A DNA stretch of 64,000 nucleotides from contig JACYXH010000701.1 in the NCBI GenBank assembly GCA_026745465.1, positions 240,001 through 304,000 of the forward strand. Reading direction: 5' to 3'. This DNA is from Lota lota. Its lineage: Eukaryota; Chordata; Actinopteri; Gadiformes; Lotidae. Within the stretch, counting starts at the first letter, position 1; each line of letters opens with the position of its first letter. A model generated the notes under the pieces. It ran no database searches. It worked only from the letters and a program-made list of their open reading frames with translations, and had not been told where the DNA came from. Shown here one piece after another: positions 10,571 to 21,505 of this stretch. The translations under genes were made by a program, and so were the position numbers.

Positions 10571-10951
10571 TATTCTTCCTTTACTCTGATGTGAAACAGA
10601 ATCTTAAACAAATGCTCCTTTCTCAATAGCTACAACTCAAATGAGATATTGTTATGTTAGAGTCAGGAGAAGTTCGCTGTGTTTGGTACGCTAACACCGT
10701 TTCTTCACAAGTTCTAACATTGTGTAAAACCAGGGAGTGTTTTGTCAGCAGGGAAAAGAGGAACAGAAATGCATTGGACATGAGCAGCACTTACACCAAA
10801 CTAATGTGATGTTAATAAAGGACATCTTAATGTTCCATATGAATCACTATACCATGGCCAGTGATGTTCTAGTGGTGAGGTGTGCATTATATTCAGATCA
10901 CAGCACGGCTAGAGCCTCATCACCATGTCTACACTAATGACAACTCCTCAG

Positions 10952-11650
10952 CTCACATCAGCTGGCCAGAGTTCCATAACATAACATACATAACATACTA
11001 GCAGTTAACAGGACAGCAACCCCTAACCCTCACATCAGCTGGCCAGAGTTCCATAACATATAACATACATAACATACTAGCAGTTAACAGGACAGCAACC
11101 CCTAACCCTCACATCAGCTGGCCAGAGTTCCATAACATATAACATACATAACATACTAGCAGTTAACAGGACAGCAACCCCTAACCCTAACCCTCACATC
11201 AGCTGGCCAGAGTTACATAACATATAACATACATAACATACTAGCAGTTAACAGGACAGCAACCCCTAACCCTCACATCAGCTGGCCAGAGTTACATAAC
11301 ATATAACATACATAACATACTAGCAGTTAACAGGACAGCAACCCCTAACCCTCACATCAGCTGGCCAGAGTTACATAACATATAACATACATAGCATACT
11401 AGTAGTTAACAGGACAGCAACCCCTAACCCTAACCCTCACATCAGCTGGCCAGAGTTACATATATAACATACATAACATACTAGCAGTTAACAGGACAGC
11501 AAGCCCTAACCCTCACATCAGCTGGCCAGAGTTCCATAACATATAACATACATAACATACTAGCAGTTAACAGGACAGCTAACCCTTAACCCTCACATCA
11601 GCTGGCCAGAGTTACATAACATACATAACATACTAGCAGTTAACAGGATA
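10952..11650. repeat. 78-bp satellite, 9 copies, with telomere-like CCCTAA
   Basis: Nine tandem units contain CACATCAGCTGGCCAGAGTT, ACATACTAGCAGTTAACAGG and AGCAACCCCTAACCCT. Two units carry an extra CCCTAA. The array fills the intron between the two LRR exons of NLR gene A. Confidence 0.9.
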
Positions 11651-11678
11651 CAGTTTGAAGAAGAGGCTGATAACTGAC

Positions 11679-11852
11679 CTGAGAGTTTCCAGTGCACAGT
11701 GTGGATTCCCCAGTCCAGCAGAGAGCAGCTTCACTCCTGAATCCTGCAGATCATTGGTACTCAGGTCCAGCTCTCTCAGACTAGAGGAGTTGGAGCTGAG
11801 AACTGAGGCCAGAGCTTCACAGCATCTCTCTGACAGATGACAGCCATTCAGC
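11679..11852 (-). CDS. LRR exon 1 of NLR gene A
   Basis: A 174-base exon encodes [20 protein letters not shown] and [20 protein letters not shown], two ribonuclease-inhibitor-type LRRs. Acceptor GTGTGAAG and donor CTCAG|GTCAGT are canonical. It is nearly identical to the four equivalent exons of gene B and the lone exon at 25262-25435. Confidence 0.85.
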
Positions 11853-12179
11853 CTTCACACAAAATAAACACAACATGTTAGGAACTGTGTTTATAAGGAC
11901 TTACCTCTTTTACTTTTAACATAATGAAGGAATTGTGTTGACATTTTTTTACTAGAAATGTTTTATTAATTTAACTTATATATTCTAATCAATACATTAG
12001 ACCATTATGTTTATTCAATATTGGGTGTAAAATGTACGTTTTGTATGTTAATTACTTTTTATTGTAGTATTGTGTAAATTGTGTATTGCATTGTAATATA
12101 TGGATGTATCAGTACATCTTCAGAGGTGTTTTGAATATTATTAGAAGTTATATTCCAATATAATATATATTGTCTTTTG

Positions 12180-13140
12180 AGGAGAAGTGCGCACGGGGGC
12201 GTCAGTTGCGTGCTGCTTCACTTCACGTGCGCACTCAATGAATCGTTTCTTCCTCACAGGCTTTATTATTGCTCTCTCCATCAGAGAACTACTGAGCGCG
12301 AGTGCAGTTGGTGTTTACAATAATGATTTGTGTGCATGGATGTGTTAGTTGTGTGCGCGCACAGTCATTTTAGCTCGAGACTTTTGTCACTGATATGCCG
12401 CCATAAACGTTGCAGGCCTGTACGGCTCGGTGTTGCAACACGATAGACTGTTCGATAGGACGTGAGCAAAACAAAGTCCCGGTACCGTTATAGGGAGAGG
12501 AGACGACGGATGAAGAAACTGGAATCCCAGGATGATCTTCGTCAGGGGAACCGCGCGCTACCTGACCCCCTGCTGTGGACTATCCTCGTGCGCTGCTCTG
12601 ATGATTTATATCCCGTTCAGAAGATGCTAAGGCGGTTAGCAAACCAAGCTAGCTTTACACCAAACGACCAAAACATCCCCGACACGAACAGAAACACGAA
12701 TAAAACAATCCCCAAATCCACTCTCTCCCGTCCTCATTTAACCGTCAAACAACTAATAAGTAAATGTTTAAATATAATTTAGCTGGTCGATCTCTACAGA
12801 GAATAAAGTACTCTCCTCCTTTGTAATTGTCTCTTCCCTCTCTCCTTTTTCCCGCTCGCTCGTGACCTCTCACCCTTCCCCAAATGACCCGGAAGTCTCT
12901 ATATCAACCCTTCCTATTGGTTAAACCCAAATAGAGTCCGTATGACCAAATGTACTGAACACGGTTAACATGTTTTAAAATAGTGAGTTAACTTTTATTA
13001 ATAAAGAATGTATAATTATTAATGTATCCTACATTTCAACAGTAACTTATTTATACGTATAGCTATATATTTGAATACAGCTGAATATAACTATTATAAA
13101 TTATTATTATTAAGTCTTGGCCTTCCTCATTTATTATTTC
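12180..13140. repeat. Intron repeat unit of NLR genes
   Basis: The block from GCGCACGGGGGCGTCAGTTG through ATAAAGTACTCTCCTCC recurs in gene B introns at 56070-57070 and, partly, at 53200-53700, 54700 and 58090-58310. It was copied with LRR exons. It contains an open stretch rich in arginine ([14 protein letters not shown]) that begins only from GTG and breaks in the other copy, so I do not call a gene. Confidence 0.65.
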
Positions 13141-13234
13141 ATAATAAATTATGAGTTTGTCTCTTCAGCCTGGTTACACAATGTAACAATATTTTTCTGT
13201 AGCTTACTCATATTTGTTTATTAGTTTAACATAT

Positions 13235-13460
13235 TGTAACGGTTCTAGGTTGCGTTGTTTGTTTGTGTGCGTTGTGCTGGTGTTGTGGTTGGGTGCTCAG
13301 GAGAAGGGGGCGGGCCTTGGAAAAGGAGATCCGGTTAGAGATGTGGGGAAGTTCATGTTCGTTGTGTTATAGCGTTCGACAACGTGTGTCCGCGATTAAT
13401 AAAAGAGTTCATCAAAACAACCTGTGTGGTGCTTGGACGCATAGAAACAGGGTTGCTACA
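13235..13460. mobile_element. Solo LTR (fossil)
   Basis: The 226-base segment begins TGTAACGG and ends TTGCTACA, contains AATAAA near its 3' part and is flanked on both sides by ATAT, a possible 4-base target duplication. These are the marks of a solo LTR of a retroelement; the superfamily is not assigned. It lies in the NACHT-LRR intron of NLR gene A. Confidence 0.55.
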
Positions 13461-13559
13461 ATATATTTGCTAAATCATTAGATCTATAAATGTTAATTAT
13501 TTATCGGGTGGAAAATGTAAAAAATATATTCTCAATTATACTTTCATATTCTAGTAGTA

Positions 13560-13881
13560 TGTATATTGTGTTCTGTGTATTGTTATACATGTTATGAGTG
13601 AACCTACGGCGATGTTGTGTATATTTTATTGTAACTTCTATTCTAGTATTATGTATATTGTGTTGTGTGTTATGTAATACATGTTATTAGTGAACCTAAA
13701 GACATGTTTTGTATGTTAATATGACTTTTAAATCATAGTATTAGGTATATTGTATTGTATGTATTGTAATAGATGATATTAGTACACCTACATATTTGTT
13801 TTGTATATTTTTATAACTTTTATATTATATTATTATGCATATTGTATTGTGTATTGTAATACTTGTTATGAGTGAACCTAC
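13560..13881 (-). repeat. Tandem repeat built from the NACHT exon end and splice donor
   Basis: On the minus strand, about 93-base units recur directly downstream of the NACHT exon. Each carries a diverged form of the exon end plus donor (CAAAACATCTCT then GTAGGT) followed by AATACATGTATTACAATACA-like AT-rich DNA. The related array in gene B lies at 58780-59270. Confidence 0.65.
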
Positions 13882-15109
13882 AGAGATGTTTTGGAGGCTT
13901 TGACCACTGGCAGCAGCCTCAGAAGACCCTCCTCTGAAGCAGAGTATTTCTTCAGGTCAAACACGTCCAGCTCCTCTACTGATGACAGTAAGATAAAGAC
14001 CAGAGCTGACCACTGAGCAGGGGAGAGAGATTCTGTGGAGAGACTTCCTGATGTCAGGTACTGTTGGATCTCCTCCACTAGAGAACGGTCGTTCAGCTCA
14101 TTCAGACAGTGGAACAGATTGATGCTTCTCTCTGGAGAGAGATCTCCATTTATCTTCTTCTTGATGTAAGACACTGTTTTCTCATTGGTCCATGAGCTAT
14201 TTCCTGTCTGTCCCAGCAGTCCTCGTAGGAGAATCTGATTGGTCTCCAGAGAGAGGCCCAGGAGGAAGCGGAGGAACAAATCCAGGTGTCCATTCTCACT
14301 CCGTAAGGCCTTGTCCACAGCACTCTGGTAGAGTTTGGGTTTCTTCCTAAACAGAATAGACAACCATGATTGTGATTGTCCTGAGAGCAGATTGACACCA
14401 GTGTCGATGAAGGAGAGAAAGACATAAAGGGCAGCCAGAAACTCTTGGATGCTCCGATGGACAAAGCAGAACACCTTGTCCTGGTACAGCCCACACTCCT
14501 CTTTAAAGATCTGGGTGAACACTCCTGTGTACTCTGAGGCTGCTCTGATATCAATGCCACACTCTGCCAGATCTGCCTTGTAGAAGATCAGGTTGCCTTT
14601 CTTCAGCTGGTTAAAAGCTAGTTTTCCCAGAGAAACAATGATCTCTCAGCTCTCTGAACTCCAGTGTGGATCTGTTTCAGCTCTCCCATGATACTTCCTG
14701 TCCCCCTGTATGGACTGAACCCTCAGGAAGTGGATGTACATCTGAGTCACAGTTTTGGGCATCTCTTCTCCTGTCTGGGATGTTTTGAAGAAGTCCTCCA
14801 GAACTGTAGCAGTGATCCAACAGAAGACTGGGATGTGACACATGATATGGAGGCTTCGTGATGTCTTGACATGGGAGATGATTGTGCTGGCCAGCGTCTC
14901 CTCTCTGAATCTCTTCCTAAAGTATTCCTCCTTCTGTGGGTCTGTGAACCCTCTCACCTCTGTCACCATGTTAACATACTCAGCAGGGATCTGATTGGCT
15001 GCCGCAGGACGTGTGGTTATCCAGATGCGAGCAGAGGGAAGCAGGTCGCCCCTGATGAGGTTTGTCAGCAGCACGTCCAACGAGGTTGGACTCTGTGACA
15101 TCAGTCCTG
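13882..15109 (-). pseudogene. NACHT exon of NLR gene A, 5'-truncated
   Basis: The exon encodes the C-terminal NACHT part and winged-helix/helical region ([40 protein letters not shown]) and ends at donor CATCTCT|GTAGGT. Compared with gene B it lacks FISNA and both Walker motifs, so it could not bind NTP. It also has an in-frame TGA near 14645 (gene B reads SSERRN) and a one-base insertion close to the 5' break. At 15110-15118 the homology stops and a TRIM fragment in the same orientation begins. A broken receptor, not an active gene. Confidence 0.85.
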
Positions 15110-15118
15110 CATCAGTCC

Positions 15119-15450
15119 ACTAGGCAGGACTTCACAGCCTTCAGCTGGGTCCCAGTACAGACGTCACAGGAAACTTCTCCTGGTTCAACACAAGGCTGCT
15201 CTTTGACTCGTACATAACTTCTAAACTGTTTAACCATCTCTGATATGAAGGTATTGACCTGTAAATCAGGTCTTGTCTGGAACAGATTGTTGCAAACAGG
15301 ACATTTGTACTGGACTCTAACATACCAGAACGTTGTAATACAGGTTCTTCAGAAGTTGTGTCCACATGGTGTGGAAACTGGGCTGCTGAACACATCCAGA
15401 CAGATGGAACATGAAAAGTTCTCTTCAGACCAGGAAGTAGCAGAGGCCAT
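15119..15450 (-). pseudogene. TRIM RING/B-box fragment fused to the NLR pseudogene
   Basis: From ATG (15450) the minus strand encodes MASATSWSEENFSCSICLDV, then the RING with TGC changed to TGA at the fifth zinc ligand, and continues to the first B-box ([17 protein letters not shown]), where it breaks into the NACHT exon. The sequence is closest to TRIM C (37385 on). Upstream it keeps the acceptor and exon 1. Both the stop and the fusion argue against function. Confidence 0.85.
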
Positions 15451-15550
15451 TCCTAGACACAGACGACAAGGTTTATGTATTGAGCAATTCCATTATTTTT
15501 CTAATTCCAAAAAGGGAAGAGAGGTTCTAACGTTGTAATGTTTTACTCAC

Positions 15551-15745
15551 CTATTTGTGGTTACTGTCTGTCAGACTAGTGGTCCCAAAATGTGTTTTAT
15601 TACTCCTTAAATCCTTAAAGAGGGAACTGCTTCCACGTCGGGTTTCTATGAACCTTAAGTTTCGTTTCCTGAACAATACGTCATATCCTCTCCTCCCCTA
15701 ACTCTTGGCCCCGCCCCTAAGTCCTGGCTCCGCCCCCACGGACAA
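15551..15745 (-). promoter_or_regulatory. Exon 1 and promoter of the fused TRIM fragment
   Basis: The minus strand repeats the exon 1 of TRIM C: donor AAATAG|GTGAG at 15551, upstream AAAGAGGGAACTGCTTCCACG-like sequence in reverse, the motif TTGTTCAGGAAACGAAAC and then GGGGCGGAG GC boxes (15700-15745). It is the inverted copy of 37030-37284. Confidence 0.6.
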
Positions 15746-16110
15746 AGTTCACCGTCGTTCAACTTCCCACTCTGACAGTGGGGCGTTCACGCACCGCGAA
15801 GCCTCCTTCATATGCGTTGATGTGTGTTCTCCTCTTCTCTGTGGAGTTAGAAGAGAGCCGGTGCAAACCGAGAGACAATGTGCTGATTTAGTGGTTATTT
15901 GCGACTGTAACTGGGATTCATTGACGTTGATCGACCCTGGTTTCCGGGGCTTCCCGCATACTATTTACCCAGCCCCGATTCAATATTCAACAAGAAAACA
16001 AATAAATCGCTGCAGGAACTCTCCCCCGCGTGCACGCGCACAGTGCACACACGAGCAGCAGAGCTATGAGAGAAGCAGACAGCGGATTCAGTCAGAGTAG
16101 GAAGTAGAGG
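15746..16110 (+). repeat. Inverted copy of the divergent TRIM promoter block
   Basis: This stretch is the reverse complement of about 36640-37030 (shared GTGGTTATTTGCGACTGTAA, GGGATTCATTGACGTTGATC with small changes). At 36.6 kb it separates two oppositely oriented TRIM units; here the plus-side unit is cut off at about 16110 by a (GT)n tract. The open frame over it is shared promoter DNA, not a known protein. Confidence 0.65.
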
Positions 16111-16154
16111 TGAAAGCAGCGCTGCGTGTGTGTGTGTGTGTGTGTGTGTGTTTT

Positions 16155-16286
16155 GTAATGGGTTATGTTTCCATAATAAGGCGGGGTTCTTTTCTTCCTT
16201 CATTTCTCTTCAATGAGTCATCTGGTTGGGTTATTGTGTTTCTTCCTCTTGTAACACCCTTTACAGGCAGGTATTCAGAAAGGCAG

Positions 16287-16357
<71 letters not shown>

Positions 16358-16400
16358 TATATATATAAGCAATGTTAGAGACAGTTTTAACAAGCAGTAG
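16155..16400 (+). repeat. Dispersed (CA)n-tailed repeat, copy 4
   Basis: The same fixed segment as at 340 and 28415 (TTTCTCTTCAATGAGTCATC, CCTTTACAGGCAGGTATTC) is followed by (CA)n at 16287-16354 and TATATAAGCAATGTTAGAGA. Confidence 0.8.
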
Positions 16401-16559
16401 CCTTTAAATATACAAGAATGCCACAATGGGCTTTAAAAATACTAAAATAAAGTTGTTTTTGCCTCTCTCTCCTCTCTGTTTTGTGCAGAAATTTGATTTG
16501 AGTTTGATACAGATCAGCATATTTACTGTATGATTGTTGTTGCTGGGCTGGGTTCTTCA

Positions 16560-16589
16560 TGTATTTGATTCTCTCTCTGTCTCTCTCGC

Positions 16590-16621
<32 letters not shown>

Positions 16622-16816
16622 ACTCACACACACACACACACACACACACCTCCTAACTATTCCAGGAGTATCAAAGAGAGAGGTGGGCGATCCCGTGACA
16701 ACTGAAAAAAGAGTTAAATGAAACGTTACGAAACAAAACCTAAACTCTACGAGGTCTTTATATGATAAGGAGAACCGCTGTATTCTAACATCTAGCCCAA
16801 TGTAGGACTAGTAGTT

Positions 16817-16889
<73 letters not shown>

Positions 16890-17290
16890 CCTGAATAACT
16901 GAATAATATCTTACTCCCTCTCAATCCCTCTTCCTCCTTCCCTCTCCTCTCTCTTTCTCTCTCTCCTCCTCTTTCTGCCCCCCTCTCTCTCCCACCATCT
17001 CTCTCTCCCCATCCCACTCTCTATCTCGCTCTATCTTCCCCTCTCTCCTTCTCTCTCCCCTCTCTATCCCTCTCCCTCTCTCTCCCTCTATCCTCCCCTC
17101 TCTCTCTCTCTCCCCCTCCATCCTCCCCTCTCCATCTCTCTCTCTCCCTCTATCCTCCCCTCTCTCTCCCTCCCTCTATCTTCCCCTCTCTCTCCCTCCC
17201 TCCGTCTCGCGCTATCCTGCCCCCTCTCTCCCTTTCTCTCCCTCTCCCTCCCTCTCTCTCACTCTATCCTCCCCTCTCTCTCCCTCTTTT
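16560..17290. repeat. Pyrimidine-rich simple-sequence region
   Basis: CT-rich imperfect repeats fill most of this stretch, with (CA)n tracts at about 16622-16650 and 16818-16888. No gene is seen. Confidence 0.85.
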
Positions 17291-17530
17291 TTGACACAGC
17301 GTCCGTTGTAAATGTCCTGGATGGAGAGAAGCTCACATCCACTGATGCGCTGGGCTGACCGATCCTCTGCAGTGCTTTGAGGTTGAGGGCAGAGCAGTTC
17401 CCATGCCAGGCGGTGATGCATCCTGGCAGAAGGCTCTCTGTAGTAAAGACAAATTGTTTGCCTAGAACCCCTATTTTGATCTTTTCAAGATTTATGGAAC
17501 ATTTAAAATCACTGTAGAATTGCAAACGTT
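17290..17530 (-). mobile_element. LINE 3' coding fragment (CR1/L2/Rex type)
   Basis: The minus strand encodes TTESLLPGCITAWHGNCSAL and KALQRI, and in another frame SAQRISGCELLSIQDIYNGR. This pair matches the region after reverse transcriptase in fish non-LTR elements (typically ...SLLTYCITVWHGNCSA...TAQRI). One frameshift separates the two parts, and the upstream reverse transcriptase is absent. A dead fragment. Confidence 0.6.
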
Positions 17531-17836
17531 TGTAGTTGATGAACCAGTAAATGACTTAATCTCCACCATACAACCCAACATGTACTACACACTTACATAA
17601 AGGTCACAGTGACTGCATGTAAAGATTCTCCCCGTGTGTGTGAGTACCGTGACTTTGTCTTGTCAGCTCTCCTCTCCTCTCCTCTCCATCCTCTCTTCTC
17701 TTCCTCCTCTCTCTTACCTCTGCTCTCCTTTCTAGCTCATCTAGGATTGTGTTAATTATTGTCGTACATACACATAACATGTGTTCACATGTCAAAGGTA
17801 AACATATCGACATTTGTGAATGTAAAATAGATTTTG

Positions 17837-17899
17837 TACAACTGAACTCCCACTCCAGCGGGAGCAGAGTCCTCCCTCAGGAGTGGGAGTTCAGTTGTA
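17837..17899. repeat. Perfect 20-bp inverted repeat (hairpin)
   Basis: TACAACTGAACTCCCACTCC (17837-17856) is followed after 23 bases by its exact reverse complement (17880-17899). It could be a tiny foldback element or a hairpin RNA; there is no other support for either. Confidence 0.8.
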
Positions 17900-17971
17900 G
17901 TGAATGACCATTGTACTGGGTTTGATCCCCAATGTCCGCAGCCTAACCTGTAGCATCCTAAAGAGCAAGAT

Positions 17972-18600
17972 GCCCCCTAACCCCTACCTGGTCCTTAATC
18001 ACATGTATCTGTGTTCACTGTCTAACCCCTACCTGCTCCTTAATCACATATATCTGTATACACTGTCTAACCCCTACCTGCTCCTTAATCACATGTATCT
18101 GTATACACTGTCTAACCCCTACCTGCTCCTTAATCACATGTATCTGTGTTCACTGTCTAACCCCTACCTGCTCCTTAATCACATGTATCTGTATACACTG
18201 TCTAACCCCTACCTGCTCCTTAATCACATGTATGTGTTCACTGTCTAACCCCTACATGCTCCTTAATCACATGTATCTGTATACACTGTCTAACACCTAC
18301 CTGCTCCTTAATCACATGTATCTGTATACACTGTCTAACCCCTACCTGATCCTTAATCACATGTATCTGTATACACTGTCTAACCCCTACCTGCTCCTTA
18401 ATCACATGTATCTGTGTTCACTGTCTAACCCCTACCTGCTCCTTAATCACATGTATCTGTATACACTGTCTAACCCCTACCTGCTCCTTAATCACATGTA
18501 TCTGTGTTCTCTGTCTAACCCCTACCTGCTCCTTAATCACATGTATCTGTATACACTGTCTAACCCCTACCTGCTCCTTAATCACATGTATATGTACCAA
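17972..18600. repeat. 45-bp minisatellite, about 14 copies
   Basis: Units contain TGTCTAACCCCTACCTGCTC and CTTAATCACATGTATCTG, with two alternating variants (GTGTTCACTG or GTATACACTG). The unit is a multiple of three, so long open frames run through it on both strands; they are not evidence of a gene. Confidence 0.9.
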
Positions 18601-18619
18601 GTGAACGGACGATAGAGAC

Positions 18620-19590
18620 CAAACAGATACAAAATCCACTAAATGAACACAAGACACAATGAAAAGTTTATTCAAGGTAGGTTTGTTAAAACGTATTAAT
18701 CCTTTCACCAGTGACTGAATGACTCAGTTACAGGAGTGGAGACACTGGTTGTCACTACACTTGTGATGACATTTAAACACAAGTGTAGTAGGTTGGAGTT
18801 TAGCTTCAGGTGGGGTTGATATTATCTAACTAGGACGCTTGAGTTAGGTTGATATTATAATTGAATCTAACTGTATGTTTGGGTGGGGTAAAAATGATAA
18901 TACAATCTAACAATTCTCGCCAACACCACCTTGAATTGAATAGATCATTCAACAGATACATCTTCCTTACTATGAGCAAAACAGTGAAATGCCTTGGTTT
19001 AGATGTGGTTCAGTCCAGCATGAACCAAGTCAGAAACACTCCCATTCAAAAGCATAGGTTGTGTAGGACATGGCGGACAGCACAGTCCTGTTCCCCTCAC
19101 TGTCTCCAAAGTGGTACAGTCCATTCACAGACCTAGAAGTATGGCTCTCTGTTGTTTGGATCATTCATCCCATGTAGCAGTTGGCGCTACAAGCCAATGT
19201 TTGCACTGCGGTTCGTGAATGTTGCTTTTGATAACGTGACGCTTTGCTGTTGGAAGTTTCCTTTTGGATCCTGTGATGGAAAACGACTCAAGGCCCCATT
19301 CCGAGGTCAGCACGCTTAAACTAATTCGTTTTGATGCGCACACTATCGTGTCCTATCTGTCTTTTCAACTATCTACCTCCCCACAGCTGTCTGTTTCTCC
19401 TGTATTCCTGCATTGTGCTCTGTTCTCATGTGAGAAACTCCTGAGCAAGCTCCTATTCCAAAACAATGTATCTGTTCTTGACTGCATATCCTCTTCTCAA
19501 TGTCTGTGTCTGGCCTTAACTGTTTATCCTCTCCCAAAACCAGGTGTCCGGCTTTCACTGTGCATTGAACCCGTTATAGATAGTCAAATG
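18620..19590. other. Interval with no recognised gene
   Basis: Nothing coding is recognised. A short inverted repeat (CTACACTTGTG ... CACAAGTGTAG) sits at about 18755-18788. Part of the 3' half probably belongs to the LTR that ends near 19815, whose start I cannot place. Confidence 0.4.
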
Positions 19591-19599
19591 CCTCCATCT

Positions 19600-19815
19600 A
19601 GTGTCATTTCTGAGATGTTGCTTGCTCCACTCTATAAAAAGGGCTTCCCTCCTCTATTCAGGGTTACGCTTTTTCTCCACAACTCTGCTCTGCGTGGAGT
19701 TGCCTTTGAAACGGTGTCTTTTATGTGCTGCTGCGTATGAAATAAACCAACTACGGATATCCATTAGTCTTAGTCTTTTATTCGAGCCAGCCACAAGTTA
19801 TCTAATTTGCTACAA
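19600..19815 (+). mobile_element. LTR 3' part, retrovirus-like (fossil)
   Basis: The sequence has a TATA-like CTATAAAAAGG (about 19632), an AATAAA region (about 19740) and ends AATTTGCTACA, in the order expected of an LTR. The last 75 bases recur inverted at 1465-1540. It is broken or solo; its 5' boundary and family are not resolved. Confidence 0.45.
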
Positions 19816-20040
19816 CAAGAGTCACTTACATATACACAATAAACAGAAAGACTCAAATAATAGTAGTACCAAACATTACAGATCATAAACAGGTTTCTTT
19901 GACCTCTGAAAATATTAGTGAACATAATTTTAAATCTGCTTTAAACCGGGTTCTATGTTAGGATTATCAAAATAAAACCGGTGACCAGAGCCCTTTAGTA
20001 TGAAAGTGTTGTTCTTCTAATAAAGTACTCTTTATCCAAA
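19816..20040 (-). other. NLR 3'-flank remnant
   Basis: ACATTACAGATCATAAACAG, GGTTCTATGTTAGGATTATC and AGAGCCCTTTAGTATGAAA match the 3' flank of NLR gene A at 7450-7690. No B30.2 exon adjoins it, so it is a leftover of a lost copy. Confidence 0.5.
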
Positions 20041-20139
20041 AGATTGTAGTGTAGTGTCATGGTCAACCCGTGGTTGATACGTGATCAACCAAAGTTGCAC
20101 GTATTTCATTTAAAATATTAGCTTTTCTCCCTCTTCCTC

Positions 20140-20490
20140 ATCCACCTTGTACACATAAACCTCCTAATCCTCTTCCCCCCCCTACCCTCCACTTCCTCCC
20201 TCCTCCTCTCTTCGCCGATTCCTTCCCCCTCCTCCTCCTTCTCCTCCTCCTCCTCCTCCTCCCTTCTCTTCTTCCAACTCCTTCCCCCTTCTCCTCCTCC
20301 TCTACCTCCTCCTCCCTTCTCCACCTCCTCCCCCCATCTCCTCATCCTCCACCTCTTCCCTCTTCTGCTCCTTCACCTCCTCCTCCCCCTCCTTCTCCTC
20401 TACTTCCTCCCTTCTCTTCCTGCACCTCCTTCTCCTCCTCCTCCTCCTTTCCCCTCCTCTTCATCCTCCTCCTCTTTTTTCAGAAAGTCT
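20140..20490. repeat. (TCC)n-rich pyrimidine tract
   Basis: About 350 bases of imperfect CTC/TCC repeats with no coding evidence. Confidence 0.9.
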
Positions 20491-20559
20491 TTCTTGTTGA
20501 CACATGAGCTTCAAGTTTTTACTACTCATGCATCATTTCAGTTTTAACTAACAAAGGGT

Positions 20560-20985
20560 GAGTTGGTGTTCAACGGATTTAGAAAAGAAAAGAATGTGGT
20601 GGTTGACAGGAAAATAACATTTCCTGAATTATATGTGGAAAAGAATGGGAAACATATTGAAATGTGTAAATTAAAAACAAAATACTTTTATAATAATCTG
20701 GTGAATAAAGAATTCAAAACGCCTGCTTCTGAGAAGGTGTGGGAAAGGGTTTTTTTGTGGGCATTAATGTAAACAACATATGGAAGAATTTAAAAGTAAA
20801 ATACAATAATCTGGAATGAGAAAACTGATTACAAATTAAGACACGATAGAATATTCACAAGAGTTGTTTTGCACCAAATAAATAGTGGGATTAAAAGGGA
20901 ATGTGACATGTGTGAAACAGAACCAGAAAACTTGATGCATTTATTCATTAAGTGTAAGTTCTTACAGAAGTTCTATAACAGGTTA
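20560..20985 (+). mobile_element. LINE 3' end, L1/Tx1 type, zf-RVT tail
   Basis: The plus strand encodes KVWERVFLWAL, then after a stop the segment HDRIFTRVVLHQINSGIKRE and CDMCETEPENLMHLFIKC, with the C-x2-C...H-x4-C zinc-knuckle typical of the C-terminal zf-RVT domain of L1-clade LINEs. Stops interrupt the frame and the reverse transcriptase is missing. A-rich sequence follows at 21098. Confidence 0.6.
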
Positions 20986-21269
20986 TGTTGTGTATGATGT
21001 GTATGGTGAGCAGGATTATTTTGGGTGTGTATGTGATTGTTGCATGTTATTATTTATACCAGAATGATAATGTAAATATCAATTTATATTTTTGATAACA
21101 AAAAAAAAACAAAGAACGGAGAAAACGACGACGGACAAACGGAGTGAAGGAACGGAGAGAAGCATCGAGACGGACAGACAAACGGTGAACGAGATCGGAA
21201 CGAACGACGACGGCGGCGTAACGCACACGCACGGTGAGAGTAGAGGAAACGGTGAGGCTGTGTATGGAA

Positions 21270-21505
21270 CGTTCGTAACGTCTCTTCCGGAGTACTCCAA
21301 ACTCAGACCGGAAGAGTCGTACTGAGGGGGCGGGCCCGAGCCTGGAGCTCTGTATAAAGACCCCTCTCTCTTGTTCAGGAAACGGAAGTTTACGGAAATC
21401 CAACCGACGAAGAGACGACGTGGACGTGTTAGCCTCTCCGGAGACGAAGAACAAGACGTTTTAAAGCAGAGAGCCGGGACAGAAACATTCCAAGGTGGGT
21501 CCAAC
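21270..21505 (+). promoter_or_regulatory. Orphan TRIM promoter and exon 1
   Basis: The block repeats the TRIM A layout: ETS-like CCGGAAG (21309), GC box (GAGGGGGCGGGC, about 21324), TATAAA (about 21352), TTGTTCAGGAAACGGAAG, and the exon end CCAAG|GTGGGT near 21493. Intron-like sequence shared with TRIM A goes on to about 21770, but no RING exon follows; LINE, PRC1-like and LRR pieces come instead. It could drive a noncoding or hybrid transcript, or be dead. Confidence 0.6.

Noticed and set aside
10976-11610. CCCTAA motifs as an interstitial telomere
   Set aside because: They occur just once or twice per 78-base unit and not in long tandem runs.
12462-12782. Arginine-rich open frame in the NLR intron repeat
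   Set aside because: It begins with GTG, not ATG, and its copy at 56.3 kb is frameshifted after a short insertion, so no conserved protein is supported.
15705-16100. 131-codon plus-strand open frame
   Set aside because: It lies over the duplicated promoter block and its counterpart at 36.6-37.0 kb is not open in the same frame.
17972-18600. Regular direct repeats that might suggest a CRISPR-like array
   Set aside because: The units are contiguous with no unique spacers, and the host DNA is a vertebrate genome; it is a 45-base minisatellite.
17904-18615. Long open frames with repeated NPYLLLNHMYLYT
   Set aside because: They exist because the repeat unit is a multiple of three; there is no splice or domain evidence.
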